Source of the DNA: JBQCHF01 sp051953655 | Lineage (GTDB): Bacteria > Actinomycetota > Actinomycetes > Motilibacterales > Motilibacteraceae | DNA length: 5,567 bases | NCBI GenBank assembly: GCA_051953655.1 | Contig: JBQCIO010000240.1 | Span: 1 to 5,567, forward strand | Direction: 5' to 3' | Notes under the pieces: generated by a model | What the model saw: the letters and a program-made list of their open reading frames with translations, nothing else | The model's database searches: none | What the model was told of the DNA's origin: nothing | Shown here: one piece after another, positions 1-4,724 of the stretch | How the letters are laid out: every line of letters begins with the position of its first letter | Numbering within the stretch: position 1 is the stretch's first letter | Program-made: the position numbers and the translations under genes

Positions 1-1
1 G

Positions 2-454
2 GCTCCCGCCGGCCCGTTCGGCGGCAGCCCGTTCGGCGCGGCCCCCTCGTTCGACGGGCCGTTCGCCGACGCGGCCGCCATCGCCGCCGGGGCCGAGCTG
101 GCCTCGGCCGCGCTCACCGAGCTCTCCCGCCTGTCCAGCGGCTACGAGCCGGCGTTCAAGCCGACGCCGCAGGCCGACGCCGGGCTGGCCCGGCGCCGCC
201 CCCGGGAGGAGCCCGCCCCGGCGCAGCCGGCCGCTCCGGTGGCCTCCCGGGTCCCCGCCGCGGCCCCGGTGCCCGCTCCGGCCCCGGCCGTGGTGCCGGC
301 GCCGGAAGCGGCTCCGGCCGCCCGGCGCAGCCCGGAGGAGGTCCGCTCCCGGCTCTCCGGATTCCGCTCCGGTGTCGAGCGGGCGCGCACCAGCGCACCC
401 GCCGGACCGGCCGCACATCCCCTGACCGACGCCCCGTCGACGGACACCCCGTGA
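2..454 (+). CDS. Sensor histidine kinase of a conservon operon (CvnA type), C-terminal tail only
   Basis: Only the last 150 codons are inside the window, read in the frame that starts at base 2; the start and all catalytic domains lie upstream. The visible part is a low-complexity tail: a Gly/Pro/Phe-rich stretch with repeated PFG motifs (1-66), a short helical-looking segment rich in Ala, Glu and Leu, a long Pro/Ala/Val linker (about 205-325), then the block RSPEEVRSRLSGFRSGVERA at 326-385. That closing block, followed by a short disordered end, is what I know from the C-termini of actinobacterial nitrate/nitrite-sensor-type histidine kinases that head conservons. The Roadblock, DUF742 and GTPase genes downstream support this strongly. 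In that family the protein is a membrane sensor with a periplasmic sensing region, HAMP and an HATPase domain; none of these can be seen here. The tail is probably disordered and cytoplasmic. Confidence 0.8.
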   Translation, partial: APAGPFGGSPFGAAPSFDGPFADAAAIAAGAELASAALTELSRLSSGYEPAFKPTPQADAGLARRRPREEPAPAQPAAPVASRVPAAAPVPAPAPAVVPAPEAAPAARRSPEEVRSRLSGFRSGVERARTSAPAGPAAHPLTDAPSTDTP

Positions 455-492
455 CCACCCGCTCCCACGTCTGCCGCGAGACGACGACCACC

Positions 493-499
493 GGAGGAA
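493..499 (+). promoter_or_regulatory. Ribosome binding site of the Roadblock gene
   Basis: GGAGGAA lies 7 bases before the GTG at 507. It is the best Shine-Dalgarno match in the operon and fixes that start. The 52-base gap between the kinase stop and this GTG holds no other recognisable signal, so independent strong translation of the Roadblock protein is likely, although the gene is probably co-transcribed. Confidence 0.75.
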
Positions 500-506
500 C
501 GACACC

Positions 507-962
507 GTGAGCACCCTGAGCACCGAGGCGGCCAACTTCAACTGGCTGCTGGGCAACTTCGTCAAGAGCGTCCCGGGCGTGCGCCACACGCTCGTCGTCT
601 CGGCCGACGGCCTGCTCATGGCGATGTCGGACGACCTCGACCGGACCGCCGGTGACCAGATGTCGGCGATCGTCTCGGGCCTGGCCAGCCTCACCCGGGG
701 TGCCGCCCGCCAGCTCGGCGGTGGCACCGTCCGCCAGGCGGTGGTGGAGATGGACGACCTGTTCCTGTTCACCACCAACGTCAACGACGGCTCGGTCCTG
801 GCGGTCGTCGCCGAGGCCAGCTGCGACGTCGGCCTGGTCGGCTACGAGATGACCCTGCTGGTCAGCCGGGCCGAGGCCACGATGACGCCGCAGCTGATCA
901 CCGAGATGCGCTCGCGCCTCCCGGTCGGCGGTCCCGCCCGTCCCGCCGGCGTGGTCGGGTAA
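507..962 (+). CDS. Roadblock/LC7 domain protein (CvnB type)
   Basis: This 151-residue protein is close to the usual conservon Roadblock length of roughly 130-150. The Roadblock/LC7 fold spans about residues 8-125. Its hallmark is FNWLLGNFVKSVPGVRHTLV at 11-30, followed by SADGLLMA, an AIVSGLASLTRGAARQL helix near 54-70, and the strands QAVVEMDDLFLFTT and SVLAVVAE. The short Gly/Pro/Ala tail after residue 138 is probably disordered. Roadblock proteins in bacteria act as dimeric regulators of small Ras-like GTPases (the MglB-MglA pair is the known case). Here the partner is presumably the GTPase encoded two genes downstream. The GTG start is set by a GGAGGAA site, and the stop lies only 6 bases before the DUF742 start. 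Cytoplasmic; family assignment is firm, the exact signal is unknown. Confidence 0.95.
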   Translation: MSTLSTEAANFNWLLGNFVKSVPGVRHTLVVSADGLLMAMSDDLDRTAGDQMSAIVSGLASLTRGAARQLGGGTVRQAVVEMDDLFLFTTNVNDGSVLAVVAEASCDVGLVGYEMTLLVSRAEATMTPQLITEMRSRLPVGGPARPAGVVG

Positions 963-968
963 CCGGCG

Positions 969-1394
969 ATGGCGACCCGCGACCCGGCGCGCGCCAGCGC
1001 CTTCGACGGTTCTGCCGACGAGCTGGACGGGACCGAGCTCGAGGAGGCCCGCACCGTCCGGCCCTACACGGTGACCGGCGGGCGCACCCGCGCCCGCACG
1101 GCCGACCTGCCGCTCGAGGCGCTCGTGCGAGCCCTCGGGCCGGTGCCCACCGGGGGCGGGATCGCCCTCGAGCGGCAGCGGATCCTGGAGCTCACCGGCG
1201 AAAGGATCCTCTCGGTGGCCGAGCTCTCGGCCCACCTGCACGTCCCGCTCGGCGTCGTCCGCGTCCTCGTGGGCGACCTCGCGGCGGAGGGGCTGGTCGC
1301 CGTCTACGGCGCCGGCGCCACCACCGCATCCTCCACACCCGCGACCGACCTGTCCGTCCTGGAGAGTGTTCTCAATGGCATTTCCGCGCTCTGA
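969..1394 (+). CDS. DUF742 family protein (CvnC type)
   Basis: This 141-residue protein has the layout of DUF742. An acidic N-terminal segment precedes the family signature VRPYTVTGGRTRAR (30-43). The next segment, LPLEALV, and then ERQRILELTGERILSVAELSAHLHVPLGVVRVLVGDLAAEGLV (about 68-110) read as a winged helix-turn-helix-like fold. The C-terminus LSVLESVLNGISAL matches the usual LE-x-V-L ending of the family. DUF742 proteins sit between the Roadblock and GTPase genes in conservons; in Streptomyces they have been shown to take part in a membrane-associated complex with their neighbours, so the HTH-like part may serve protein contact rather than DNA binding. The only plausible start is the ATG 6 bases after the Roadblock stop. 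It has no strong Shine-Dalgarno, which suggests translational coupling. The last 20 bases overlap the GTPase gene. Confidence 0.93.
   Translation: MATRDPARASAFDGSADELDGTELEEARTVRPYTVTGGRTRARTADLPLEALVRALGPVPTGGGIALERQRILELTGERILSVAELSAHLHVPLGVVRVLVGDLAAEGLVAVYGAGATTASSTPATDLSVLESVLNGISAL
1361..1366 (+). promoter_or_regulatory. Ribosome binding site that selects the GTPase start
   Basis: GGAGAG inside the end of the DUF742 gene is 8 bases before the ATG at 1375. A longer reading would start at the GTG at 1366, but that codon overlaps the site itself, so ATG 1375 is preferred. Confidence 0.6.
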
Positions 1395-2001
1395 CGTCGC
1401 CGTGCCCGCGCCGGCCGCGCCCGCGGGCACGCCCTCCGGGCAGGCTCCCGCCGCGCCGGTCACCGTGAAGATCGTCGTCGCCGGCGGGTTCGCCGTCGGC
1501 AAGACGACCTTCATCGGCTCGATCTCCGACATCGAGCCGCTGTCCACCGAGGCCGCCATGACCGAGCACTCGGTCGGCGTCGACGATGCGGGCGGCGTGT
1601 CCGACCGCAAGACGACGACCACGGTGGCGATGGACTTCGGGCGCATCGCCCTGCCGGGCAACCTGTGGCTGTACCTGTTCGGCACCCCCGGCCAGGACCG
1701 GTTCTCCTTCATGTGGGACGACCTGGTCCGCGGCGCGATCGGCGCCGTGGTGCTGGTCGACACCGGCCGCCTGGAGCAGTGCTTCGACGCCGTCGACTAC
1801 TTCGAGGCGCGCGGCATCCCGTTCGTCGTCGCGGTCAACTGCTTCGACGGCGTGGCCCACCACGGCCTCGAGGACGTGCGCGAGGCGCTCGCGGTGCGGC
1901 CGGAGACCCCGGTCTTCTACACCGACGCCCGCTCCCGCCAGGCCACCAAGCAGGCCCTGGTCACCCTGGTCGGCCACGCGATGAGCCGGCTGCCCCGCTA
2001 G
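1375..2001 (+). CDS. Conservon small GTPase (CvnD type, ATP/GTP-binding protein)
   Basis: This 208-residue protein is a Ras-like P-loop GTPase of the conservon family and the switch of the operon. After a Pro/Ala-rich leader (9-29) comes beta-1 VKIVVAG and the P-loop GGFAVGKT (37-44). The switch region includes SVGVDD and KTTTTVAMDFGR (79-90). The G3 region reads LFGTPGQDRF (101-110): the Asp of the usual DxxG is replaced by Gly, which is characteristic of this family rather than a defect. G4 is NCFD (155-158) in place of NKxD, and G5 is TDAR (183-186). The start chosen is ATG 1375, giving MAFPRSD, which agrees with the usual short family N-terminus and with the GGAGAG site; it overlaps DUF742 by 20 bases. 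It likely cycles between GTP and GDP states under control of the Roadblock and kinase-like partners. Cytoplasmic or membrane-associated. Confidence 0.95.
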   Translation: MAFPRSDVAVPAPAAPAGTPSGQAPAAPVTVKIVVAGGFAVGKTTFIGSISDIEPLSTEAAMTEHSVGVDDAGGVSDRKTTTTVAMDFGRIALPGNLWLYLFGTPGQDRFSFMWDDLVRGAIGAVVLVDTGRLEQCFDAVDYFEARGIPFVVAVNCFDGVAHHGLEDVREALAVRPETPVFYTDARSRQATKQALVTLVGHAMSRLPR

Positions 2002-2011
2002 CTCGTCCCTA

Positions 2012-2053
2012 CGTTCGAAGGATCGGCACCTATAGGTGTCGATCCTTCGGACG
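2012..2053. terminator. Strong hairpin between convergent genes, probable bidirectional terminator
   Basis: Bases 2012-2030 pair with 2035-2053 to form a 19-pair stem. Seventeen pairs are Watson-Crick and two (2015/2050 and 2026/2039) are G-T; the loop is TATA (2031-2034). It begins 10 bases after the GTPase stop and faces a minus-strand gene from the other side, which is the expected place for a shared terminator. Neither side has a run of T, as is common for actinobacterial terminators. The minus-strand membrane protein stop (TAG, 2032-2030) lies in the loop, so the stem is partly coding on that strand. Confidence 0.75.
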
Positions 2054-2389
2054 CAGCCTGGATGAGGGCACAGCCGAGCGCACAGCCGAGAGCACCGCCT
2101 CCAGCAGGAGCACGGCCAGCCAGGAGGCGAGCACCTCCGCGCCGAGCACGAGCAGCCGACGTCTACCGTCGTGGACCTGACCGGGCGCCAGCACCTCGTA
2201 CTGGCCCGGCTGGACGTCGGGACCGACCAGCGCGAAGGCGACCACCACCCCCGCCAGCACCACGGGCAGCCCGGCGAGCAGGAGCCAGCCGAACGGGCCC
2301 ACCGAGGCGGGCCGCCGCCACGACTCCCACGCGTGCGCGAGCCACAGCAGCAGCGTCAGGCCGGGGACGACGAGGTACCAGGCCACCAT
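2030..2389 (-). CDS. Small three-helix membrane protein of unknown function
   Basis: I do not recognise this 119-residue protein. Three hydrophobic segments are clear: about residues 3-19 (WYLVVPGLTLLLWLAH), 35-56 (WLLLAGLPVVLAGVVVAFALVG) and 80-103 (LVLGAEVLASWLAVLLLEAVLSAV). Positive charges in WESWRRPAS between helices 1 and 2, and in the tail RLRPKDRHL, suggest a cytoplasmic C-terminus by the positive-inside rule, with the loop 57-79 (Pro/Gly/Asp, then DGRRR) less certain. The ATG at 2389 is preceded by GAGGG at short spacing and lies 7 bases after the DUF6457 stop, so the two are probably one transcript. The last seven sense codons and the stop fall inside the 2012-2053 hairpin. The real family could be a DUF; no catalytic residues are visible. 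Confidence 0.72.
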   Translation of the reverse strand: MVAWYLVVPGLTLLLWLAHAWESWRRPASVGPFGWLLLAGLPVVLAGVVVAFALVGPDVQPGQYEVLAPGQVHDGRRRLLVLGAEVLASWLAVLLLEAVLSAVRSAVPSSRLRPKDRHL

Positions 2390-2396
2390 CGGGCCC

Positions 2397-2648
2397 TCAC
2401 TCGGGCTCGGGCCGCGCCATCGCCAGCCGGGTGGCGACGTCGGCAGCCCGCTGCACCGCGTCGGCGCCCCCGCCGGCCTGCGCCGCCGCGTAGCCCACGA
2501 GGAACGTGGTGAGCGGCGCCGCGGGCCGCGCCACCCGGTGCGCAGCATCCCGCGCCACCCCCAGCAGCAGCGGCACGTCGACCTCGAGGTCGAGCCCCAG
2601 CTCCTGCGCCACCTCGCGCACCCACGCGCCCAGCACGTCGTCAGCCAT
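2397..2648 (-). CDS. DUF6457 domain protein, MobA-associated
   Basis: This all-helical 83-residue protein matches my knowledge of DUF6457. It starts with an acidic amphipathic segment (VLGAWVREVAQELGLDLEVD, 5-24), then the family core DVPLLLGVARDAAHRVARPAAPLTTFLVGYAAAQAGGG (24-61), with conserved VARPAAPLT and FLVG, and ends with an ADAVQRAADVATRLA helix. DUF6457 is small, cytoplasmic and of unknown biochemical role. In Actinomycetes it is often found next to or fused to the C-terminus of MobA-like nucleotidyltransferases and near FdhD, so a link to molybdenum cofactor handling is inferred. Here the MobA-like gene lies just upstream on the same strand, separated by 234 bases of repeat-rich DNA. 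The ATG at 2648 has AGGA (2656-2659) 7 bases upstream. Confidence 0.85.
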   Translation of the reverse strand: MADDVLGAWVREVAQELGLDLEVDVPLLLGVARDAAHRVARPAAPLTTFLVGYAAAQAGGGADAVQRAADVATRLAMARPEPE

Positions 2649-2705
2649 GCGCTGATCCTGCCCCAGCCCCTGTCCGGATACCTCAGCCCACCCGGGCCAG
2701 GCCGC

Positions 2706-2739
2706 CCCCGGTCGGAACGATCACGTCCCCGTGATCCTT
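2706..2739 (-). repeat. Dispersed 34-base hairpin repeat, copy 1
   Basis: This copy matches 4640-4673 at 31 of 34 positions; only the three loop bases 2727-2729 (CCC here, GGA there) differ. The core is an inverted repeat: GATCACG (2719-2725) pairs with CGTGATC (2730-2736) around a 4-base loop, flanked by AA/TT pairs and one C-C mismatch. It directly abuts the 38-base palindrome that follows. Both copies lie in gaps between minus-strand genes in the same orientation, which suggests an intergenic REP-like or terminator-like element rather than coding sequence. Confidence 0.85.
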
Positions 2740-2777
2740 GGTCACCGCCCTCGCGGAATTCCACGGGGGCGGTGACC
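2740..2777. repeat. 38-base near-perfect palindrome centred on GAATTC
   Basis: The arms GGTCACCGCCC (2740-2750) and GGGCGGTGACC (2767-2777) are exact reverse complements. The interior continues the symmetry to the centre at GAATTC (2756-2761). Seventeen of nineteen pairs are Watson-Crick; the exceptions are 2751/2766 (T-G) and 2754/2763 (C-A). It has essentially no loop, so it could form a cruciform or serve as a dimeric protein site, as well as fold in RNA. It follows hairpin-repeat copy 1 without a gap, so the two probably form one composite element. Confidence 0.8.
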
Positions 2778-2847
2778 GCACTCCGGGGGCGGTCGAGCGC
2801 GGCGGGCAACCGGCAGCACGAGCCGGGAGACCCGTGGCTCCGCCCGT

Positions 2848-2868
2848 CACCAGCGTCGGTCGCTGGTG
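2848..2868 (-). terminator. Hairpin after the MobA-like gene, possible terminator
   Basis: CACCAGCG (2848-2855) pairs with CGCTGGTG (2861-2868) around a 5-base loop, 14 bases past the MobA-like stop on the minus strand. It has no T-run, so termination is inferred from position and stem only; the next two palindromes downstream may act with it. Confidence 0.5.
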
Positions 2869-2882
2869 CGGCAGAGCCCCCC

Positions 2883-3440
2883 TCACAGCCGCCGCCGCAC
2901 CGCCTCCACGTCCTCCCACGTGTCGACGTCCACGGCCGCACCCGACTCGTCCGGCACCCGCACCACCGCCAGGCGGGCGACCACGTGCTTGATCCCGCGG
3001 TGCGGGTCCACCTCGGCGACGGCGGCGGCCAGCGCAGACCGGTCGTACGCCCCCAGCAGGTACTGCTCGTGCCCCCCGGTGTCCACCAGCAGCGCCGCCC
3101 CGCCGGGAGGAACCGCGGCGACCAGCCGGTCCACCGTGGCGGCGTCCAGCAGAGGCAGGTCGGCCGCCAGCAGCACGACGACGTCGGCGGCCACCAGGGC
3201 GAGCCCGGCGCGCAGCCCGGCCAGCGGCCCGGATCCCGGCGGGTGCTCCCGGGTCCACTCGACCGGTCGCGTCGTGGGTCGCTCCGGCCCCACCACCACG
3301 ACCCGGCCGGCCCCGGTCACCGCGTCGAGCACCCGGTCCAGCGAGGTCCGCCCGCCCAGATCCAGCGCCGGCTTGTCCACCCCGCCCAGCCGCGACCCGG
3401 CGCCCCCGGCGAGCACGACGACGTCGTGGGCGTGCTTCAT
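2883..3440 (-). CDS. mobA: MobA-like molybdenum cofactor guanylyltransferase / NTP transferase
   Basis: This 185-residue protein has the nucleotidyltransferase layout of the MobA/MocA group and is slightly shorter than E. coli MobA. The N-terminal signature is VVVLAGGAGSRLGGVDKPAL (7-26), with the LAGG loop, the conserved Arg and the Lys of DKP. GPLAGLRAGL follows at 71-80, and LLAADLPLLD (91-99) carries the Asp expected to bind the metal. The C-terminal DVDTWEDVEA matches the DVDTxED ending of the family. MobA transfers GMP from GTP to molybdopterin in the cytoplasm to make the bis-MGD-type cofactor; the DUF6457 gene downstream supports this branch. A CMP- or other NMP-transferase activity of a related family cannot be excluded. 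The ATG overlaps the DUF3037 stop (ATGA, 3440-3437) and has no Shine-Dalgarno, so translational coupling is likely. Confidence 0.85.
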   Translation of the reverse strand: MKHAHDVVVLAGGAGSRLGGVDKPALDLGGRTSLDRVLDAVTGAGRVVVVGPERPTTRPVEWTREHPPGSGPLAGLRAGLALVAADVVVLLAADLPLLDAATVDRLVAAVPPGGAALLVDTGGHEQYLLGAYDRSALAAAVAEVDPHRGIKHVVARLAVVRVPDESGAAVDVDTWEDVEAVRRRL

Positions 3441-3838
3441 GAGGGCAGGCGCGGGGCGACCGGCCGCACCATCCGGTCCAGCAGCCGGGCCAGCTCGCCG
3501 GCCGGGTCGTCGGTCAGCCCCGTGTGCACCGGGCCGGCCTGCACCACCGTGCTCCGCGGCGCGACCAGCCAGCGGAACCGCTCGCCCGGCGGACGCGCGC
3601 CGTTGTCGCCGGACCGGGCCTCGCCCGCGCACAGCGACCGGACGCTGTCCAGGTGCTGTCGTACGGCGTCGACGTCGAGGGACGGGTCCAGCGCCAGGGC
3701 TCGCGCCTCGTCCAGCTCCACGGCGGCGGCGAGGTAGTCCAGCGCCCGGCAGTAGACCAGCACGCCCGCGTTGACGAACTCGCACCGTTCCACCCGCGGC
3801 ACCACCCGCAGCACGGCCCACTCATACGCGTGCGGCAC
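3437..3838 (-). CDS. DUF3037 family protein
   Basis: This 133-residue protein carries the DUF3037 signature at its N-terminus: YEWAVLRVVPRVERCEFVNAGVLVYC (5-30), where the family usually reads Y-x-x-V-R-x-V-P-x-x-x-R-x-E-x-x-N-x-G-V. The rest is mostly helical, with FRWLVAPRSTVVQAGPVHTGLTDDP (88-112) forming a second conserved block (F-x-x-L-x-x-P-R-S-x-V). The biochemical role is unknown. DUF3037 genes are commonly paired with HipA-family genes, and that is the case here: the gene starts 17 bases inside the end of the HipA-family gene. The GTG at 3838 is chosen because it has a strong GGAGGT five bases upstream and gives the expected short N-terminus. Three Cys residues are present but form no clear metal motif. 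Confidence 0.9.
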   Translation of the reverse strand: MPHAYEWAVLRVVPRVERCEFVNAGVLVYCRALDYLAAAVELDEARALALDPSLDVDAVRQHLDSVRSLCAGEARSGDNGARPPGERFRWLVAPRSTVVQAGPVHTGLTDDPAGELARLLDRMVRPVAPRLPS

Positions 3839-4607
3839 GGGCCACCTCCAGCGGCTCGAGCCACGCGGCGCGCGCAGCCACCCGGGCGGTGACGACGTCG
3901 ACGTAGGCCTTGCGCACCGCGTCGACGTCGGGGAACGACGGCTCCTCCAGCCACCCGTCCGGCACCAGCGCGACGACCTCCGACACGACGTCGGAGGTCA
4001 CGGCGGGAGCGAGGGCCGAGTCGGCGTCGGCCAGCGGACCGGCGGCACCGAGCAGCACGTGGTCCGACACGGCGTAGGGCCGCGCGGCCGCAGTCTGGGC
4101 GCGGGACCAGTCGTGGTGGAAGTAGAGCGAGGCGCCGTGGTCGATCAGGTAGAGCTTCCCGTGCCAGCGCAGGAGGTTCGGATTGCGCCAGGAGCGGTCG
4201 ACGTTCTGCACCAGCGCGTCGAACCACAGCACCCGGGCGGCCAGCTCGGGGTCCACCTGGTCGGCCACCGGGTCGAAGCCGAGCGACCCGGGCAGGTAGT
4301 CCATCCCGAGGTTGGTGCCCCCGCTGGCCCGCAGCAGGTCCTGCACCTCCTCGTCCGGCTCGGCGCGCGCCAGCTCCGGGTCGAGCTCGATGGTCACCAG
4401 CTCGGGCACCGGCAGCCCCAGCCGCCGGGCCAGCTCGCCGGCCACCACCTCGGCCACCAGCGCCTTGGGCCCCTGGCCCGCGCCGCGGAACTTCAGCACG
4501 TAGGTGCCCTCGTCGCTGGCCTCCACCAGCCCGGGCAGCGACCCGCCCTCGCGCAGCGGCAGCACGTACCGCGTCGCGACGACCTCGCGCAGCCGCTGCC
4601 CGCTCAC
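3822..4607 (-). CDS. HipA-family kinase-like protein
   Basis: With a GTG start at 4607 this is 261 residues, shorter than E. coli HipA (about 440) and like the stand-alone short HipA-family proteins paired with DUF3037. Kinase-like features are visible: a Gly-rich segment and the candidate ATP-binding Lys39 in TYVLKFRGAGQGPKALVAE; the catalytic loop NVDRSWRNPN (135-144), with Asp137 and Asn142; and the metal-binding DHG (156-158) in LYLIDHGASLYFHHDW. These fit the HipA/PI3K-like fold, whose members phosphorylate proteins on Ser/Thr (HipA acts on GltX). The target here is unknown and no HipB-type DNA-binding antitoxin is adjacent, so a toxin role is not supported. The open frame extends to 4709, but that extension translates the 34-base repeat (KDHVHVIVPTG), so I reject it. 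It overlaps DUF3037 by 17 bases. Confidence 0.88.
   Translation of the reverse strand: MSGQRLREVVATRYVLPLREGGSLPGLVEASDEGTYVLKFRGAGQGPKALVAEVVAGELARRLGLPVPELVTIELDPELARAEPDEEVQDLLRASGGTNLGMDYLPGSLGFDPVADQVDPELAARVLWFDALVQNVDRSWRNPNLLRWHGKLYLIDHGASLYFHHDWSRAQTAAARPYAVSDHVLLGAAGPLADADSALAPAVTSDVVSEVVALVPDGWLEEPSFPDVDAVRKAYVDVVTARVAARAAWLEPLEVARAARV
3844..3849 (-). promoter_or_regulatory. Ribosome binding site of the DUF3037 gene
   Basis: Read on the minus strand this is GGAGGT, 5 bases before the GTG at 3838 and inside the end of the HipA-family gene. It supports that GTG as the start and implies good translation of DUF3037 despite the overlap. Confidence 0.7.
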
Positions 4608-4616
4608 GCCGGCCAG

Positions 4617-4622
4617 CCTCTC
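4617..4622 (-). promoter_or_regulatory. Ribosome binding site that decides the HipA-family start
   Basis: On the minus strand GAGAGG lies 9 bases before the GTG at 4607. No comparable site precedes the longer ATG at 4709 in a position that would avoid translating the hairpin repeat, so this site supports the shorter protein. Confidence 0.55.
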
Positions 4623-4639
4623 ACGGGGCCCCCACCCGG

Positions 4640-4673
4640 CCCCGGTCGGAACGATCACGTGGACGTGATCCTT
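4640..4673 (-). repeat. Dispersed 34-base hairpin repeat, copy 2
   Basis: This is the partner of 2706-2739. Here the stem is longer: 4648-4660 pairs with 4663-4675 (13 positions, one C-C mismatch at 4652/4671) around a GG loop. It sits 49 bases past the transporter stop and 32 bases before the HipA-family start. It could therefore terminate the transporter transcript or attenuate read-through into the HipA-family operon. There is no T-run. Three bases in the loop are the only differences from copy 1. Confidence 0.85.
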
Positions 4674-4724
4674 CCCTGCATACCGCGGCAGATCTGGCGC
4701 GGGAAGCATGGAACTGTAGCGGGC

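Larger units (their letters stand above)
2649..2882. other. Repeat-rich intergenic region between the DUF6457 and MobA-like genes
   Basis: No convincing gene is seen here. Frames that stay open through it are shadows created by the high G+C. It holds, from left to right, the ribosome binding site of the DUF6457 gene (2656-2659), the 34-base hairpin repeat, the GAATTC-centred palindrome, a smaller inverted repeat (GAGCC 2820-2824 with GGCTC 2836-2840) and a hairpin just after the MobA-like stop. No confident -35/-10 pair was found on the minus strand, so the promoter of the DUF6457 gene, if separate, is not identified. Confidence 0.7.

Noticed and set aside
156..1763. Long minus-strand open frame of 535 codons opposite the conservon genes
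   Set aside because: It overlaps four well-supported plus-strand genes, has low-complexity Arg/Gly/Ala composition and no recognisable domain; a typical high-GC antisense shadow.
2706..2777. Clustered palindromes as a CRISPR array or insertion-sequence end
   Set aside because: There are no regularly spaced direct repeats with spacers, no transposase frame and no visible target-site duplication.
2683..3258. Minus-strand frame ending in WNSARAVTKDHGDVIVPTGGG
   Set aside because: The end of it is a translation of the palindromes and the rest is an alternative frame of the MobA-like gene; no independent coding evidence.
2538..3737. Long plus-strand open frame of 399 codons across the MobA-like gene and the intergenic gap
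   Set aside because: It runs opposite the MobA-like, DUF3037 and DUF6457 genes, has Arg/Pro/His-rich shadow composition and crosses three palindromes.
3822..4607. HipA-family gene and DUF3037 as a toxin-antitoxin system
   Set aside because: No HipB-like helix-turn-helix protein is nearby, the kinase is short, and DUF3037 is not a known antitoxin; the idea is left as an open question only.
4699..4720. Possible -10 box TACAGT on the minus strand upstream of the HipA-family gene
   Set aside because: It fits TAnnnT, but no -35-like hexamer was found at suitable spacing, so it is not called as a promoter.
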